The notes under the pieces were generated by a model. That model had not been told where the DNA came from, did not search any database, and saw nothing but the letters and a program-made list of their open reading frames with translations. Position numbers and translations under genes: made by a program. 64,000 nt of DNA from assembly GCF_003260125.1 (NCBI RefSeq), contig NZ_QHKO01000003.1, positions 434,845 through 498,844 of the forward strand. The letters run 5' to 3'. This stretch comes from Lujinxingia litoralis. GTDB lineage: Bacteria > Myxococcota_A > Bradymonadia > Bradymonadales > Bradymonadaceae. Positions 36,192 through 45,688 of the stretch are shown piece after piece. Position 1 is the stretch's first letter, and every line of letters starts with the position of its first letter.

Positions 36192-37031
36192 TTACGAGCC
36201 CTGGAAGACGTCGTCGGGCACCGACGGCAGCTCTTCGATGTTGGGCATCAAGATGATCTCGATGCGGCGGTTGAGCGCGCGCATCTCACGGTCTTCGTTA
36301 TCGGCGATGGGGTCAAACTCTCCGTAGCCGGCGGCGGCCAGGTTGGTGGGGTTGACGCCCTGCTCCTGCAGAAATTTCACAACTTCGACGGCGCGTGCCG
36401 TGGAGAGCTCCCAGTTTGAGGAGAAGCGACCGGAGCTGATCGGCACATTATCGGTGTGTCCGGCGACGAGGAAGTTGCGATCGTCGACCTCTTGAAGCAC
36501 GGCGGCCAGTTCCTGGAGGGCGTTCTGGCCGTCTTGCTTGATGTCGGTGCGTCCGGAGTCGAAGAGGATGTTGTCGGCGAGCTCAATGACCATGCGGCCT
36601 TCGCGGATTTTGACCGAGAGCTGGCCGGATTCGACCATGGAGGCCAGGCGGTTGGCCAGGTTGCGGTATTCCTGGAGGCGCGCCTCGGTTTGAGCGCGGG
36701 CGCGCCGCAGCTCATCGAGTTCGGTGCGGGAGGCCTCCAGGGCTTCTTCCAGGCCGCCGGCACGCGACTCGTAGAGATCCAGGTCGCCGCGGGCCTCGCT
36801 GAGCTCGGTTTCCAGGGCGAGTTTATCGTTTTCGAGTTTGGCGATGCGGGCTTCCAGGGTCTCGATCTGGCCGCGGAGCTCTTCTTCGACTTCGGCTTTT
36901 TCGCGTTCGGTGGTGGCGAGGGCGATCTTGGTATTTTCCATATCGCGGAGCATCGCCTCGTGTTCATCGGTGGGGACTCCGCAGCCGATCAGCAGGGAGG
37001 CAGCGAGCAGGGCGACGAGTGATTTTTTCAT
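36192..37031 (-). CDS. OmpA-family lipoprotein with coiled-coil stalk
   Basis: 279 residues from the ATG at 37031 (AAAGGAG upstream). Signal peptide and lipobox LLIGCG. A long coiled coil lies at about residues 30-130, then an OmpA peptidoglycan-binding domain: NILFDSGRTDIKQDG, VAGHTDNVPI, WELSTARAVEVVKFL and GYGEFDPIADN. The Asp and Arg that bind diaminopimelate are present (NILFD..., NRRIEI). It tethers the outer membrane to murein. The OmpA domain is complete and the length normal. Confidence 0.9.
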   Translation of the reverse strand: MKKSLVALLAASLLIGCGVPTDEHEAMLRDMENTKIALATTEREKAEVEEELRGQIETLEARIAKLENDKLALETELSEARGDLDLYESRAGGLEEALEASRTELDELRRARAQTEARLQEYRNLANRLASMVESGQLSVKIREGRMVIELADNILFDSGRTDIKQDGQNALQELAAVLQEVDDRNFLVAGHTDNVPISSGRFSSNWELSTARAVEVVKFLQEQGVNPTNLAAAGYGEFDPIADNEDREMRALNRRIEIILMPNIEELPSVPDDVFQGS

Positions 37032-37192
37032 GTCATACTCCTTTAACAGACCATCGATGCGAGGAGCTCCCGGCGCTCCGGCGTGCGTGAGGAGGGCTTG
37101 AGCGGGAGCGCCGGCCAGTATGGGGCGGCAGATGTAGTAGAGGGGAGGATAGCGCGGCGGGGGGCCTGGCGAGAAGGGGCGCCGGGGGAGTT

Positions 37193-38557
37193 TTACGACC
37201 TTTTGCAGTCGTGGGAGGCCTGGACGCCGCGCAGATGGCGCTCGAAGCGGTGGACGACCCACAGGTGCATCAGCGCCTGGGTAAAGCGGTAGATGAGCCA
37301 GGGGAGGCGAGGCTCAAAATCATGGATGGCCACGATGGTGTGGTCGCTGCGGGGGATCTGGCGAAACTCCAGGCGCCCGGGCTGGTGGGGTCTGGCAAGC
37401 AGTCCGCCGGTGATCCAGAAGAGCTGGCGGTCGGGGGTGCTGACCTCGGGGGCCAGGGTGAGTTCCAGCAGGGGCCAGGGCAGAGGGCCGAGAAAGAAGC
37501 GGGCGATCGAGGGGTGATCGGGATCGGTGTCGTGGGTGGCGCGGATGAGGAAGCGCAGCGAGGTGGGCAGCCAGCGCACGTATTCGTGGGCGGTCCAGCG
37601 GGCATCTTTTCCCGGGGGGAGGGTCAGGCGCTGGACGGAGCGCACCAGGGAGGGGAGCCCCTGGCGGTGGGTGAGCGCGCGGGAGGCGGGCCTGGGGGCC
37701 TCAGCGCAGGCTTTGAGCGCGCGGGACAGGGGCGTGAGCGGGCGCTTGCAGGCCGCTTCGAAGGGGAAAGCGCGCTCATGTCGGGAGGGTTGGGCCAGGA
37801 GTTCCTGGAGCATGTCTCGCCATTCGACGCCGACGGAGGCGGGCATCGAGGCGCGGGGATGGAGGAGGCCGGAGGAGCGCCAGCGCAGGCGGTGGCCGCG
37901 GTGCTCGGCCAGGCGTTCGACGAGGGCTTTAAAGCTGAGCGACTCGGGGCCGTGGAGGTTGAAGGTGTCGCCGAAGCGCGCCGGGTCGGTGAGGATGGCT
38001 TCGGCCGCCGCGAGGACATCAGCCAGGGCGATGGGGCGTAGGCAGGCGTGGAAGTTCGCCTGGAGGGTCGGGCGTGGGCCGGCGGCCAGGTGCTGAGCGA
38101 TGCGTGTCAGGGGGCTTTGAGGGCTGAGAACCAGGGGCAGGCGTAGGGTGGTGACCGGCACGCCGTAGGCGCTCAGAGCGTTGTGAATCTCGTGGGTGCG
38201 GCCCAGGTCGTGGGCGGCGTTGGGCGGGGTGTCGCACCCCAAATAGAGGATGTGGCGGAGCCCGTGGTGGGCGGCGGCGCGCCCGAAATTATCGGCGCAG
38301 AGCACGTCGAGGTCGGCGAGGTGGGCCTGGGTGAGGCGAGCGCGGTGACGGGTCTGGTGGACGGCGTAGATGGCCAGCGACGCGCCCTGGAGGGCGTTGA
38401 AGGTCTGGAGGCGGCTGAAGAGGTCGGTCTGGCGCCAGTGGGGCAGGGCGGGAGTGGTGGGGGTGCTGTGTCGGGAGAGGCCGAGGAGTTCGAAGCGTGC
38501 GCTCAGGTGGTGGGCCAGCGCCTGCCCCAGCGCGCCGGTGGCCCCGGCCAGGGCCAG
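37193..38557 (-). CDS. SDR-type NAD(P)-binding protein with DUF2867 domain
   Basis: About 455 residues. The Rossmann start GATGALGQALAHHL begins shortly after 38,557, then a typical extended SDR region (NFGRAAAHHGLRHILYLGCD, LRLPLVLSP), and a C-terminal DUF2867-like part (RFLIRATHDTDPDH, LIYRFTQALMHLWVVHRFERH). No ATG, GTG or TTG exists between the preceding in-frame stop and the Rossmann motif; the first standard start (38305) would delete the nucleotide-binding loop. CTG at 38557 or 38608 must act as start, or the 5' end has decayed. It follows the hybrid histidine kinase gene with only about 20 bases. Confidence 0.65.
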   Translation of the reverse strand: MALAGATGALGQALAHHLSARFELLGLSRHSTPTTPALPHWRQTDLFSRLQTFNALQGASLAIYAVHQTRHRARLTQAHLADLDVLCADNFGRAAAHHGLRHILYLGCDTPPNAAHDLGRTHEIHNALSAYGVPVTTLRLPLVLSPQSPLTRIAQHLAAGPRPTLQANFHACLRPIALADVLAAAEAILTDPARFGDTFNLHGPESLSFKALVERLAEHRGHRLRWRSSGLLHPRASMPASVGVEWRDMLQELLAQPSRHERAFPFEAACKRPLTPLSRALKACAEAPRPASRALTHRQGLPSLVRSVQRLTLPPGKDARWTAHEYVRWLPTSLRFLIRATHDTDPDHPSIARFFLGPLPWPLLELTLAPEVSTPDRQLFWITGGLLARPHQPGRLEFRQIPRSDHTIVAIHDFEPRLPWLIYRFTQALMHLWVVHRFERHLRGVQASHDCKRS

Positions 38558-38576
38558 CCCGGGGCGGGGGGAGTGT

Positions 38577-40340
38577 TCAGGGAGACTGGGAGAGGTTGTA
38601 GGACTCAGGGCCGGGTCCGGGGGCAGGCGCTTCGGCGGTGTCAGGCGTGATCAGGGCGCGGACGGCTTCGATCAGACGCTCCGGGGAGAAGGGTTTCTCC
38701 AGAAAGGGGGCGCGGGCGTCAATGCCGCGTTGCTGGCAGACCGATTCGTGATCGTAGCCTGAGATGTAGAGCACCGAGGCGTTGGGGTGAGACTTGAGCA
38801 CGCGTTCGGCCAGCTGGCGCCCGTTCATCCCGGGCATGGTCACGTCGGTGACGATAAGATCGATACGCGAGGGGTGAAGCTCGGCGATGTCCACGCCTTC
38901 GGCCGGAGTGCTGGCACTGAGCACCTTATAGCCCTCGGCGTTGAGCACCATGGTGGCCAGCTGGCGCAGGTCGGCCTGGTCTTCGACGAGGAGGATGGTG
39001 GGTGTGTGGGGCAGATTTTCGGTGCGCGTGGGGGCATCCACGCGGGGGGCGTAGATCAAAAAGGAGGTCCCCTGGTCGAGTTGACTGACCACATCGATGA
39101 CGCCCCGGTGCTGGCGCACAATGCCCTGGGAGGTGGCCAGACCGTAGCCGTGGGTTTTTTCGTTGTTTTTGGTGGTGAAGGTCGGGTCGAAGATGCGCGA
39201 GACCGCGTCTTCGGGGATGCCGTATCCGGTATCTTCGACCTCGATCAGCACGAAGGGGCCTGCTTCTAACCCGAGTTTTCGAGCGGCGCGTTCGTTGAGC
39301 ACGATGTTGCGGCTGCGCAGGGTCAGGCGGCCTCCCTGGGGCATCGCTTCACAGGCGTTGATGACCAGGTTCATCAGGACCTGTTTGAACTGGGAGGCAT
39401 CGAAGCAGGCCGTGCCCAGGGTCTTGTCCAGGGAAAGGTGGAATTCGATATGATCCCCGGTCACTCGCCGCAACATCGACTCGATGTCGAGGATGATCTC
39501 ATTGAGGTCGAGGGCTTCGGGGGAAGGCGCGCGCTCGCGGCTAAACGCCAGGAGTTGATCGATGAGCTCGGAGGCGTGGTGTCCGGCTTTGTGGATCTGC
39601 TGGGCGTGAGCGAAGAAGGGGTCGGATGTTGAGAGTTGGTTCATGGCCAGCTTGGAGTAGCCGATGATCAGGGTGAGCAGGTTGTTGAAGTCGTGGGCAA
39701 TGCCACTGACCAGGCGGCCCAACGCTTCCATTTTGTGGGCCTGGCGAAGTTGCTCCTGCAGTTCGCGGCGTTCGCGTTCGGCGTGCTGCTGATCGTTGAT
39801 ATCGAAGAGGATGGTGCGGCATCGGGCGGCGTCGTCGCCATCGGGATCGACCACCACGCTGATCAGGCGCAGGTGGTTTTGAGAGCCGTCGGGAAGGCGC
39901 GCGGTGATCTCGCAGGTGCAGCTCTTTTGGCCGCTAAAGACCTGGGCCAGGTGGGTATTGAAGCGCTCTCGACTGGAGGCGGTGAGCTGCTCCCCGAGTG
40001 AGCTCGCGATGAGATTGTCGCGTGGTTTCTCCAAGAGCTCGGCGGCCATCAGGTTGAGCTCTTCGATCGTGCCGGAGGGATTGAGGGTCAGATACCCGAC
40101 CGGGGCATGAAAGTAGAGATCGACATAGCGCTCGCGGGAGGCTTCAAGCTGGGCCTGATTGCGCTTGAGTTCTTTGTTTTGAAGGTTGAGTTCGATCTGG
40201 TGCAGGCGAAGTTCTCGAATCAGTTCATCGAGATTGTGTTGGCGAAGCTCCGTCGGGTCATGTTCATCGAGGAGGGCTTCGGCCCGGGCACGAAGATCGA
40301 ATTGGGATAGACCTGGGAGACCGCTTTCATTCGGATTCAT
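38577..40340 (-). CDS. Hybrid histidine kinase with PAS and C-terminal receiver
   Basis: 587 residues from the ATG at 40340. A coiled coil (about 35-75), then a PAS domain (75-185; [14 protein letters not shown]). The HisKA H-box [10 protein letters not shown] has H216; the N-box [17 protein letters not shown] and ATP lid [10 protein letters not shown] follow. A receiver domain with phosphoacceptor D499 ([13 protein letters not shown]) ends the protein. No membrane segment, so it is a cytoplasmic sensor. Output partner unknown; CheR follows upstream. Ribosome site is poor. Confidence 0.92.
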   Translation of the reverse strand: MNPNESGLPGLSQFDLRARAEALLDEHDPTELRQHNLDELIRELRLHQIELNLQNKELKRNQAQLEASRERYVDLYFHAPVGYLTLNPSGTIEELNLMAAELLEKPRDNLIASSLGEQLTASSRERFNTHLAQVFSGQKSCTCEITARLPDGSQNHLRLISVVVDPDGDDAARCRTILFDINDQQHAERERRELQEQLRQAHKMEALGRLVSGIAHDFNNLLTLIIGYSKLAMNQLSTSDPFFAHAQQIHKAGHHASELIDQLLAFSRERAPSPEALDLNEIILDIESMLRRVTGDHIEFHLSLDKTLGTACFDASQFKQVLMNLVINACEAMPQGGRLTLRSRNIVLNERAARKLGLEAGPFVLIEVEDTGYGIPEDAVSRIFDPTFTTKNNEKTHGYGLATSQGIVRQHRGVIDVVSQLDQGTSFLIYAPRVDAPTRTENLPHTPTILLVEDQADLRQLATMVLNAEGYKVLSASTPAEGVDIAELHPSRIDLIVTDVTMPGMNGRQLAERVLKSHPNASVLYISGYDHESVCQQRGIDARAPFLEKPFSPERLIEAVRALITPDTAEAPAPGPGPESYNLSQSP

Positions 40341-40503
40341 AGCGTTACCATGGGCACACAAAAGGTCGGCCAGAGGGTGGACGCTCCCCGCCAAGAGAGA
40401 AGTCGCGGTACAGACGGCGCAGTCATACTGAATGGGCCCAGATTAAGCCAGAAAACCCTTCAGTGCAACCGATTTAGCCGGGGGGTGTGAGGGGTAATGG
40501 GGC

Positions 40504-41304
40504 TCAGGAGCGGCGGGTAAAGATACTGTGTTGAGCGTTAACCAGGGCAAAGAGATCGGGGCGAGAGGCGGCGGATTCGTAGGCCCCCATAAAGAGGAGG
40601 CCTCCCGGAGCCAGCGCGTGGTGCAGGTGCTGAAGAAGCGTCTGCTGGGCGGAAGGTTGCAGATAGATCAGAAGGTTACGGCAGCAGATCAGATCGTAGC
40701 CCGGAGGTGGGGGCTGGCGTAAAAGATCGCGGACCTCGTAGTGAAGTTTCTGCTGATAGGCTTCGTGCAGCCTGTAGTGCGCGCCCTGAGCGTCAAAGAA
40801 GCGCTCCCGCATGGCCGGGGGCAGGGCCTCGACCTCGGAGCGGGCGAAGATGCCCCGACGCGCCCGGGCGATGGCCTGAGTGTTGATATCGCTGGCCTGC
40901 ACCGAAAAGTGGGAGGTGTCGGTGTGGAGGCGCTCCAGGAGCATGAGCACCGAGACGGCTTCCTGGCCGGTGGAGCAGGCGCCGACCAGGGCGTGCACGG
41001 GGGGGCTCTGGGCGGAGAGGCGTCGTTTTAGCTGGTGGGTCAGCGCGTCGAAGGCCTGGGGATCTCGAAAAAAGTGAGTGAAGCCCACGAAGGTGTCATT
41101 GAGCAGCGTGAAGGCTTCTTCGGGGCGGTGGTCCAGGTAGTCGAGGTAGGCGTCGAGGGTGTTCAGCCCCAGACTGCGGGAGCGTAGCGCGATGGTTTCG
41201 AAGAAGAAGTCGCGGCGGAAGGGGTCAAGGTGCGCGCCGCTGATGGTGGCGACGCGCTGGAGGATGTGACTCAGGGGGTCGGTGCCGGGGGGCAAGGGGG
41301 GCAT
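40504..41304 (-). CDS. CheR-type protein methyltransferase
   Basis: 266 residues from the ATG at 41304. DTFVGFTHFFRDPQAFDAL (the N-x-FFRD region), LVGACSTGQEAVSVLMLL (SAM-binding), LSV-type ASDINTQAIARARRGIF and DLICCRNLLIYL match CheR. CheR methylates glutamates of chemoreceptors. No receptors or CheB are nearby. The TGATATG junction with the amidase stop makes coupling possible. Confidence 0.88.
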   Translation of the reverse strand: MPPLPPGTDPLSHILQRVATISGAHLDPFRRDFFFETIALRSRSLGLNTLDAYLDYLDHRPEEAFTLLNDTFVGFTHFFRDPQAFDALTHQLKRRLSAQSPPVHALVGACSTGQEAVSVLMLLERLHTDTSHFSVQASDINTQAIARARRGIFARSEVEALPPAMRERFFDAQGAHYRLHEAYQQKLHYEVRDLLRQPPPPGYDLICCRNLLIYLQPSAQQTLLQHLHHALAPGGLLFMGAYESAASRPDLFALVNAQHSIFTRRS

Positions 41305-41305
41305 A

Positions 41306-42955
41306 TCAGGCCAGGGCCAGGTAGTCGGCAGGGGCGGGCAGGTGGTGGAGCCCCAGGCGCTCCCCGTGGGCCATGGCGGCCAGCACCGAGGCCTCGTCGA
41401 AGGCCGCGCCGATAAACTGCAGGCCAAAGGGCAAGCCGTTGTGGCGTCCGATCGGGATGGAGCCGGCGGGAAGCCCGGTGATGTTGGCCAGGAAGGTGAA
41501 GCGACACATGTCGCGGGTGCCCTGGTCATCGAGAAGCTGTGCGCCGGTGAGGTTGAGGTCGTAGGGAAGCGCGGTGGTACGGGTGGTGGGCATCGCGATC
41601 AGATCGACATCATCGAGGGCCTCGCGCAGCTGCTCTTTGAGGAGTTCGCGGGTGCGCTGGGCGGCCATGAACTCCTCGGTGGTGATGGTGCGCAGCGAGG
41701 CGATCAGTACCCGGACTTCTTCGGAGAAGTCGGCGGGGAACTCGCGGAGGTGATCGGTGAGGTTGCCCAGTGTTTCCAGACCGATGGTGAGCACGCCGAT
41801 GGCCAGCGCGTGGGTGACGAGTTCCAGGTCGAGTTCCACCAGGGTGGCGCCCTCGGCGGCGAACTGGCGCAGCGCGTCGAGGGTGGGCTGCTGGAGTGCC
41901 GGATCGAGGGCATCGAGCTCCGAGGAGAGGTAGCCGATGCGTGCTCCTCGCACCCCGCGTCCCAGGGCCTTTCGCCACTGCTCGGCCTTGCGCGGCTGGC
42001 GAGGGGCCCAGCGGCTGGCCGGGTCGAGGGGATCGGGGGCGCTGGCGGCGATGAGGAATTCGACCAGATCGGCGGTGGACTGCCCCAGCGGTCCCATCGT
42101 GGAGACGGTACCCGCGCCAAAGACGTCGCCGGTGCGGCCGATACGGCCAAAGGTGGGTTTGATGCCCAGAAGTCCGTTGAGGGCGGAGGGGATGCGGATG
42201 GAGCCGCCACCATCGGAGCCCAGAGCCACCGGGGCCAGGCCCAGCGCGACGGCGACGGCCGAGCCGGTGGAGGAGCCTCCGGCGCCGTGGTGTCGGCTGT
42301 AGACGTTGCGCGGCATGGCAAAATGTGGCGAGAAGCCCGAGGGATTCATGCCCCATTCGGTGGTGTGGGTGCGGCCGTAGAGCAGCGCGCCGGCGTTGCG
42401 AAGGTGGGCGATGACGTGTCCATCGCTCTCGCTGCGGGGGTTGAAGTACGAGGTGCCACAGCGCACCGGCATCCCCTGCATGTCGACCTGATCTTTGATC
42501 GGGATAGGGATGCCATCGAGGGGGCCCAGGGCGTTGCCGGCCTGCAGGCGTTTGTGGCTGGCCGCGGCGGCATCCAGGGCCCGCTCAAAGTCGGTGCAGA
42601 CAAAGGGGGAGTGGGTGGATTCGCCGAGGGTGCGTGTGGCGAGTTGTTGCTGGATGCGCTCCAGGACCTCCACCGGGGAGGATTCACCGCTGCGGTAGGC
42701 CCTGGCGAGTGCGGCCATGGTGGTGCGTCCGGGCGTCGTCGACGGCGGGTCGAGCTTCTGGTCGTTCCAGCCCCGTTTGCGCCGGGATTGCAGGGGCTGC
42801 GGATCAAAGCGCAGCGTTCCGCGCGAGGAGGCCGGAAGCTCAAGCAGGCGATCGATGCCAAAGTCGGCCATCGCGCGTTTGCGCAGAATCAGGGCTCCTG
42901 CCGGGCTTTCGGCAGCTTTACGGGCGATGGTGAGCGCGGGTCCAGTCAGGCGCAT
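41306..42955 (-). CDS. Amidase signature family hydrolase
   Basis: 549 residues with the Ser-cisSer-Lys triad: K154 in IPIPIKDQ, GAGGSSTGSAVAVALGL (cis-Ser S229) and S252 in SDGGGSIRIPS. Substrate (fatty acid amides, peptides, Asn/Gln-tRNA) cannot be read; no GatB/C neighbours make the tRNA amidotransferase role unlikely. It may share a transcript with the crotonase gene 14 bases upstream. Confidence 0.92.
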   Translation of the reverse strand: MRLTGPALTIARKAAESPAGALILRKRAMADFGIDRLLELPASSRGTLRFDPQPLQSRRKRGWNDQKLDPPSTTPGRTTMAALARAYRSGESSPVEVLERIQQQLATRTLGESTHSPFVCTDFERALDAAAASHKRLQAGNALGPLDGIPIPIKDQVDMQGMPVRCGTSYFNPRSESDGHVIAHLRNAGALLYGRTHTTEWGMNPSGFSPHFAMPRNVYSRHHGAGGSSTGSAVAVALGLAPVALGSDGGGSIRIPSALNGLLGIKPTFGRIGRTGDVFGAGTVSTMGPLGQSTADLVEFLIAASAPDPLDPASRWAPRQPRKAEQWRKALGRGVRGARIGYLSSELDALDPALQQPTLDALRQFAAEGATLVELDLELVTHALAIGVLTIGLETLGNLTDHLREFPADFSEEVRVLIASLRTITTEEFMAAQRTRELLKEQLREALDDVDLIAMPTTRTTALPYDLNLTGAQLLDDQGTRDMCRFTFLANITGLPAGSIPIGRHNGLPFGLQFIGAAFDEASVLAAMAHGERLGLHHLPAPADYLALA

Positions 42956-42969
42956 CGAACTTCCGGGGT

Positions 42970-43752
42970 TCAGTTGGAGTGGAGGCTGTTGAGGAGCGCT
43001 TCGACGGCGTCTTCGTGTTCCTGGGTGCTCTGAATCAGGCCCTGAAGCGCGGCGGTGATGTGTAGGGCGCTCTCCAGGTCACGGTTGACGCTGCGGTAGA
43101 GGGCGGTTTTGGCCATGCTGACCGCTTTGGGGGGGAGCGCGGCGATCTCACTGGCGAGCGCCAGGGTGCGTGCGGCCAGCTCATCGTCGGGGACGACTTC
43201 GTGGACCATTTCGATCTTGAGAGCGTCGTCGGCGCCGATGACCCGGGCGGTGAGGATGAGCTCCAGCGCGCGGGAAAAGCCTACCGTGCGAGTAAGCAGA
43301 TAGGCGCCACCATCACCGGGGATCAGGCCGACCCGGGCAAAGGTTGAGCCGAACTTTGCGCGGCGAGCGCTCACCCGAAGATCGCACATCAGGGCCAGTC
43401 CCAGTCCGGCCCCGATGGCCGGGCCGTTGATCTGGGCGATGGTGGGTTTTTCGAAGCTGTCAAAGCGCCGCGGCAGGGTCTGCATCCCGCGCAGGTAGCG
43501 CTGGCGAAGCTCGACGGGATCACCTCCGAACATACCGCTGTGATCGCGCATGGCTTTGAGGTCACCGCCGGCGCAAAAGGCCGAGCCCTGACCGGTGACG
43601 ATGACCACGCGGACGTCGGGATCGCGTTCGGCTTGATCCAGGCTGTCGGTGATGCCCTTGATCATCGCGTCGGAGAAGGCGTTGCGCGCGTCGGGGCGGT
43701 TGAGCGTGATGCGGGCGATCGGACCATCAAGGGTGTAGAGCACATCAGACAT
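42970..43752 (-). CDS. Enoyl-CoA hydratase/isomerase family protein
   Basis: 260 residues, a crotonase fold: ARITLNRPDARNAFSDAM, SAFCAGGDLKAM, PAIGAGLGLALMCDLR (oxyanion hole) and VGLIPGDGGAYLLTR. The usual second catalytic acid position is Asp in PGDGG-type loops. It likely hydrates a trans-2-enoyl-CoA or related substrate. Separate from beta-oxidation genes; the next gene is an amidase in the same orientation. Confidence 0.92.
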   Translation of the reverse strand: MSDVLYTLDGPIARITLNRPDARNAFSDAMIKGITDSLDQAERDPDVRVVIVTGQGSAFCAGGDLKAMRDHSGMFGGDPVELRQRYLRGMQTLPRRFDSFEKPTIAQINGPAIGAGLGLALMCDLRVSARRAKFGSTFARVGLIPGDGGAYLLTRTVGFSRALELILTARVIGADDALKIEMVHEVVPDDELAARTLALASEIAALPPKAVSMAKTALYRSVNRDLESALHITAALQGLIQSTQEHEDAVEALLNSLHSN

Positions 43753-43872
43753 GGAGAGCCTCCGGGAGGTTCGGACATGTATTTAAGGGCCACGACATCA
43801 AGCGAGATTTGCCGGCAGGGCTGTGGCGGTGAGCCAGGACCATCGGCCGGCGGTGGCGGAGAGGATGCGCAC

Positions 43873-44991
43873 CTATCGCGGCGCGCAAAGTGAGTTTAAG
43901 TGTTCGTAGTATGTGCACCGCAGTCGGGTCCAACGCAAGTTGTGAAGGTCGGGAAGGGGTAGGGAGCGCACTCGCGCCGGATCGCTGAGAAGGGGCCGGA
44001 GCGCGTTAACGAGGGCGTCGACCTGGGCGTTGGGTGTGGCGTGGGATGGGTAGAGGTACTCAGCGCCGAAGAAGTTCGGGTAGGCCAGGCGTTCGGGGAG
44101 GAGCGGGCGGCAGCCCAGGGCCACGGCCTCCATGACTGCCAGGCCCTGAAACTCCTGGCGGGCGGTGGAGATGACCACATCGCTGCGTCGGAGCCAGCTC
44201 AGGTACTCGGCGCGGGAGGGGGCAAAGCCGAAGTGGTCGATGCGATCGCCCAGGCGCTCTCGGGCCTGGTCGAAGATGTCAGGCGATTGGCGAAAGCGCT
44301 CTCCGAGGACGACCAGCCGAAAGGGGATCTCTTGCTCGTGAAGGGCAAAGAGGGCGTTAAAGAAGGTCTGCGGGGCTTTGTCGTACTCCCAGCGGTGGTT
44401 CCAGAGCAGGCGTAGTGGGCGCTGGTGGTCGGGGCGATCGTCGGGGCGGTACTCAGGCTCGGTCGGCTCAAAGAGCGTGTCGTGGAGCGGTACCGGGAGC
44501 AGGTGGGAGCGTTGGCGCAGTGCGTCGACCAGTGCGGAGGGCGCGTGGTCGGGCAGGCGCTTGAGCAGCGTGGAGGCTCCCTCCAGGAAGGAGTCGCGGT
44601 TGAACGCCGAGTTAAAGAGGAGGCGATCGGCAGCCAGCGCGGAGTAGAGGCTGGTGAGCTGGAAGTGAAGCGTCTGTTCGCCCTGGGTGGAGGGATAGGC
44701 GAACTGATTTTCGTGGAAGTAGAGCGCGGTGGGGAGGCTGGCAAAGCGAGGGTCGATGCCGCGCAGGGTCGCCAGATCGACCATCGAGGTGGCGAGCAGC
44801 GCGTGGTAGCCGGCCGGCTCCACGTTGAGTTCGTGGGCAAAGGCCAGGGCGTTGCCGCGAAAGCGCCAGGCGAAGTGGCGAGGAGGCAGTGCGTGGATGT
44901 CGATCTCGACATCCTCAAGGTGTTCCGCCAGGCCCCGCGCCCACTGCGCGTGGCTGTGCGCATGGTACGCCGATAAGAGCAAGAGCTTCAC
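43873..44991 (-). CDS. tRNA-queuosine mannosyltransferase-like glycosyltransferase
   Basis: 372 residues. The N-terminal MKLLLLSAYHAHSHAQWARG, ALYFHENQFAYPS and the GT-B C-domain with LLWNHRWEYDKAPQTFF and STARQEFQGLAVMEAVALGC match the DUF3524/GTDC1-like family that adds mannose to queuosine of tRNA-Asp. This assignment is from family resemblance; substrate in bacteria is not proven. A close metal-free GT-B fold, no signal peptide. It sits upstream of the crotonase gene. Confidence 0.8.
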   Translation of the reverse strand: MKLLLLSAYHAHSHAQWARGLAEHLEDVEIDIHALPPRHFAWRFRGNALAFAHELNVEPAGYHALLATSMVDLATLRGIDPRFASLPTALYFHENQFAYPSTQGEQTLHFQLTSLYSALAADRLLFNSAFNRDSFLEGASTLLKRLPDHAPSALVDALRQRSHLLPVPLHDTLFEPTEPEYRPDDRPDHQRPLRLLWNHRWEYDKAPQTFFNALFALHEQEIPFRLVVLGERFRQSPDIFDQARERLGDRIDHFGFAPSRAEYLSWLRRSDVVISTARQEFQGLAVMEAVALGCRPLLPERLAYPNFFGAEYLYPSHATPNAQVDALVNALRPLLSDPARVRSLPLPDLHNLRWTRLRCTYYEHLNSLCAPR

Positions 44992-44997
44992 GCGATC

Positions 44998-45573
44998 TCA
45001 ACTCGTCGGAATGAGATGGACCTCAACGGGCACCGACGTGTTGACGAGTACCGTCCCGAGTGAGGAAAAGAGCCGGTCGAAGCGTTGCGGCGCTGCGGGC
45101 AGCGTGATGAGGATGCGCAGGCGATCGGCCGGCTCCAGCGCGTCGAGCGCCTCTTGGAGGGCGGCGATCAGCGCATCGGCGTCGACGGTGGCGTTGGGAG
45201 AGCCCTCGGACGCGCTCAAAGCGTCGGCGTCCTCGGCGTCCTCGGCCGGCGCCACCGGTTGGCCATCGATCAGGAGCCGACCTTCTTCGTCAAAGGTCAG
45301 TCGGAGCTCGGCGGTGGTGTTTGCCATCTCGGCGGCCTGCTGCGACTTCTGTGCTTCGGCCTGAGCGCCGGCACCCTGTTCGCTTGAGGCGTAGATCAGT
45401 CCCTGGTGGCCGGCACGGGTTCGCTCGGCAGCCCGGTGAGCCGTGTGCTCGGCGCTTGTCAGCGCGCTGGAGTCGACCGGCCGCATCGTCGGGCCACTGC
45501 CACAGCCGATCGGGGCGATCAGACACGTCAGGGCACACAGGCCGGCGGCGGACATCGAAGAGATCAGGCGCAT
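44998..45573 (-). CDS. Lipoprotein of unknown function
   Basis: 191 residues from the ATG at 45573 (GGAG upstream). A signal peptide ends in a lipobox PIGCGSG. The mature protein is helical then has RLTFDEEGRLLIDGQPVAP and ALIAALQEALDALEPADRLRI. No family recognised. A 13-bp stem-loop ends 16 bases before the start codon, so translation may be structured. It follows rpsD in direction. Confidence 0.6.
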   Translation of the reverse strand: MRLISSMSAAGLCALTCLIAPIGCGSGPTMRPVDSSALTSAEHTAHRAAERTRAGHQGLIYASSEQGAGAQAEAQKSQQAAEMANTTAELRLTFDEEGRLLIDGQPVAPAEDAEDADALSASEGSPNATVDADALIAALQEALDALEPADRLRILITLPAAPQRFDRLFSSLGTVLVNTSVPVEVHLIPTS

Positions 45574-45588
45574 GAGCAGCTCCAAACG

Positions 45589-45639
45589 CACCAGGCGCGA
45601 GGCGTCCCCTTATGTAAAGGGTCGCGCTCGCGCCTGGTG
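45589..45639. promoter_or_regulatory. 13-bp perfect stem-loop in the lipoprotein 5' UTR
   Basis: CACCAGGCGCGAG (45589-45601) pairs with CTCGCGCCTGGTG (45627-45639). The 25-base loop holds a smaller CCCTT/AAGGG stem. A second 7-bp GCGCCCC/GGGGCGC stem lies at 45655-45676, just after the rpsD stop. They may end or process the rpsD transcript, or regulate the lipoprotein. No long U-tract is present. Confidence 0.45.
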
Positions 45640-45688
45640 GGAAAATCGAGATGTGCGCCCCAAAGGATCGGGGCGCGGTGCTGCGAGA

